Source: Sphingobacteriaceae bacterium (lineage in GTDB: Bacteria; Bacteroidota; Bacteroidia; Sphingobacteriales; Sphingobacteriaceae). Taken from it: 5,350 bases of DNA. The notes below the pieces were generated by a model that saw only the letters and a list, made by a program, of their open reading frames with translations, was not told the DNA's origin and did no database searches. This document shows, piece by piece, positions 5,307 to 5,350 of this stretch. The stretch's first letter is position 1, and the number at the start of each line of letters is the position of its first letter. The position numbers and the translations under genes were made by a program. The DNA is taken from the NCBI GenBank assembly GCA_947478315.1, contig CANJWF010000091.1, positions 1 to 5,350 on the forward strand. The letters run 5' to 3'.

Positions 5307-5350
5307 ATGAAATCGTTATTAAATAGTGTAGTTAAAAAAGAGTTTGTATA
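5307..5350 (+). CDS. Start of a further gene, truncated by window end
   Basis: An ATG at 5307 opens a frame that stays open to the window end, giving MKSLLNSVVKKEFV plus two bases. It lies 103 bases after the lipoprotein gene, with the AT-rich, Shine-Dalgarno-free upstream sequence shared by the other genes here. In related genomes, from memory, the gene following the PstS-like gene encodes a tetratricopeptide-repeat protein, often with a signal peptide; the visible basic start would fit but cannot prove it. Fourteen codons are too few for an assignment, and a chance open frame is possible. Confidence 0.45.
   Translation, partial: MKSLLNSVVKKEFV

Noticed and set aside
1..5350. CRISPR array, tRNA, rRNA or insertion sequence
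   Set aside because: No regularly spaced repeats, cloverleaf-like sequence, rRNA segment, transposase or terminal inverted repeats were seen on reading either strand.

Overview
This window looks like a chromosomal segment of an AT-rich member of the Bacteroidota. Three things point there. The gene order exbB–exbD–exbD–tonB, followed by a PstS-like lipoprotein, is typical of that phylum. No gene has a Shine-Dalgarno sequence before its start; the start codons are preceded by A/T-rich sequence. The TonB carries the Bacteroidota-type N-terminal motif YGAYTLRKE. The ExbB and TonB sequences remind me most of Sphingobacteriaceae (Pedobacter/Sphingobacterium-like) proteins, but that narrower placement is from memory and not from a search. 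All genes are on the + strand.

Layout: 1-786 is the 3' part of ffh, the signal recognition particle GTPase (end of the G domain plus the whole M domain). A 227-base gap follows, with a weak promoter candidate and a perfect 13-base palindrome. Then comes the TonB energising cluster: a four-helix ExbB (1014-1847), a long ExbD (1950-2561), a second, different ExbD (2589-3140) and TonB (3205-4020). A two-helix small membrane protein (4010-4246) overlaps the end of tonB. A PstS-like substrate-binding lipoprotein (4304-5203) starts at GTG, and the first 14 codons of another gene begin at 5307.

How the genes work together: ExbB and the two ExbD proteins should form the inner-membrane proton-driven motor. 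TonB carries its force across the periplasm to outer-membrane TonB-dependent transporters (SusC-like, siderophore or vitamin receptors), none of which is encoded here. The small membrane protein and the PstS-like lipoprotein are probably co-transcribed. No ABC permease or ATPase gene is seen beside the lipoprotein, so its part in phosphate import is unproven.

The most interesting signals are not genes. A 14-bp stem with a 7-base loop and a T4 tail lies 28 bases after the tonB stop, inside the small membrane protein's coding sequence. It looks like a terminator or attenuator written into codons. A perfect 11-bp hairpin sits between exbB and the first exbD, with a competing smaller hairpin sharing its arm. 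Four tandem TTTTC units lie immediately after the GTG start of the lipoprotein gene, where slippage would switch the frame. No wholly new system is visible; the novelty candidates concern regulation and the accessory members of the TonB cluster.
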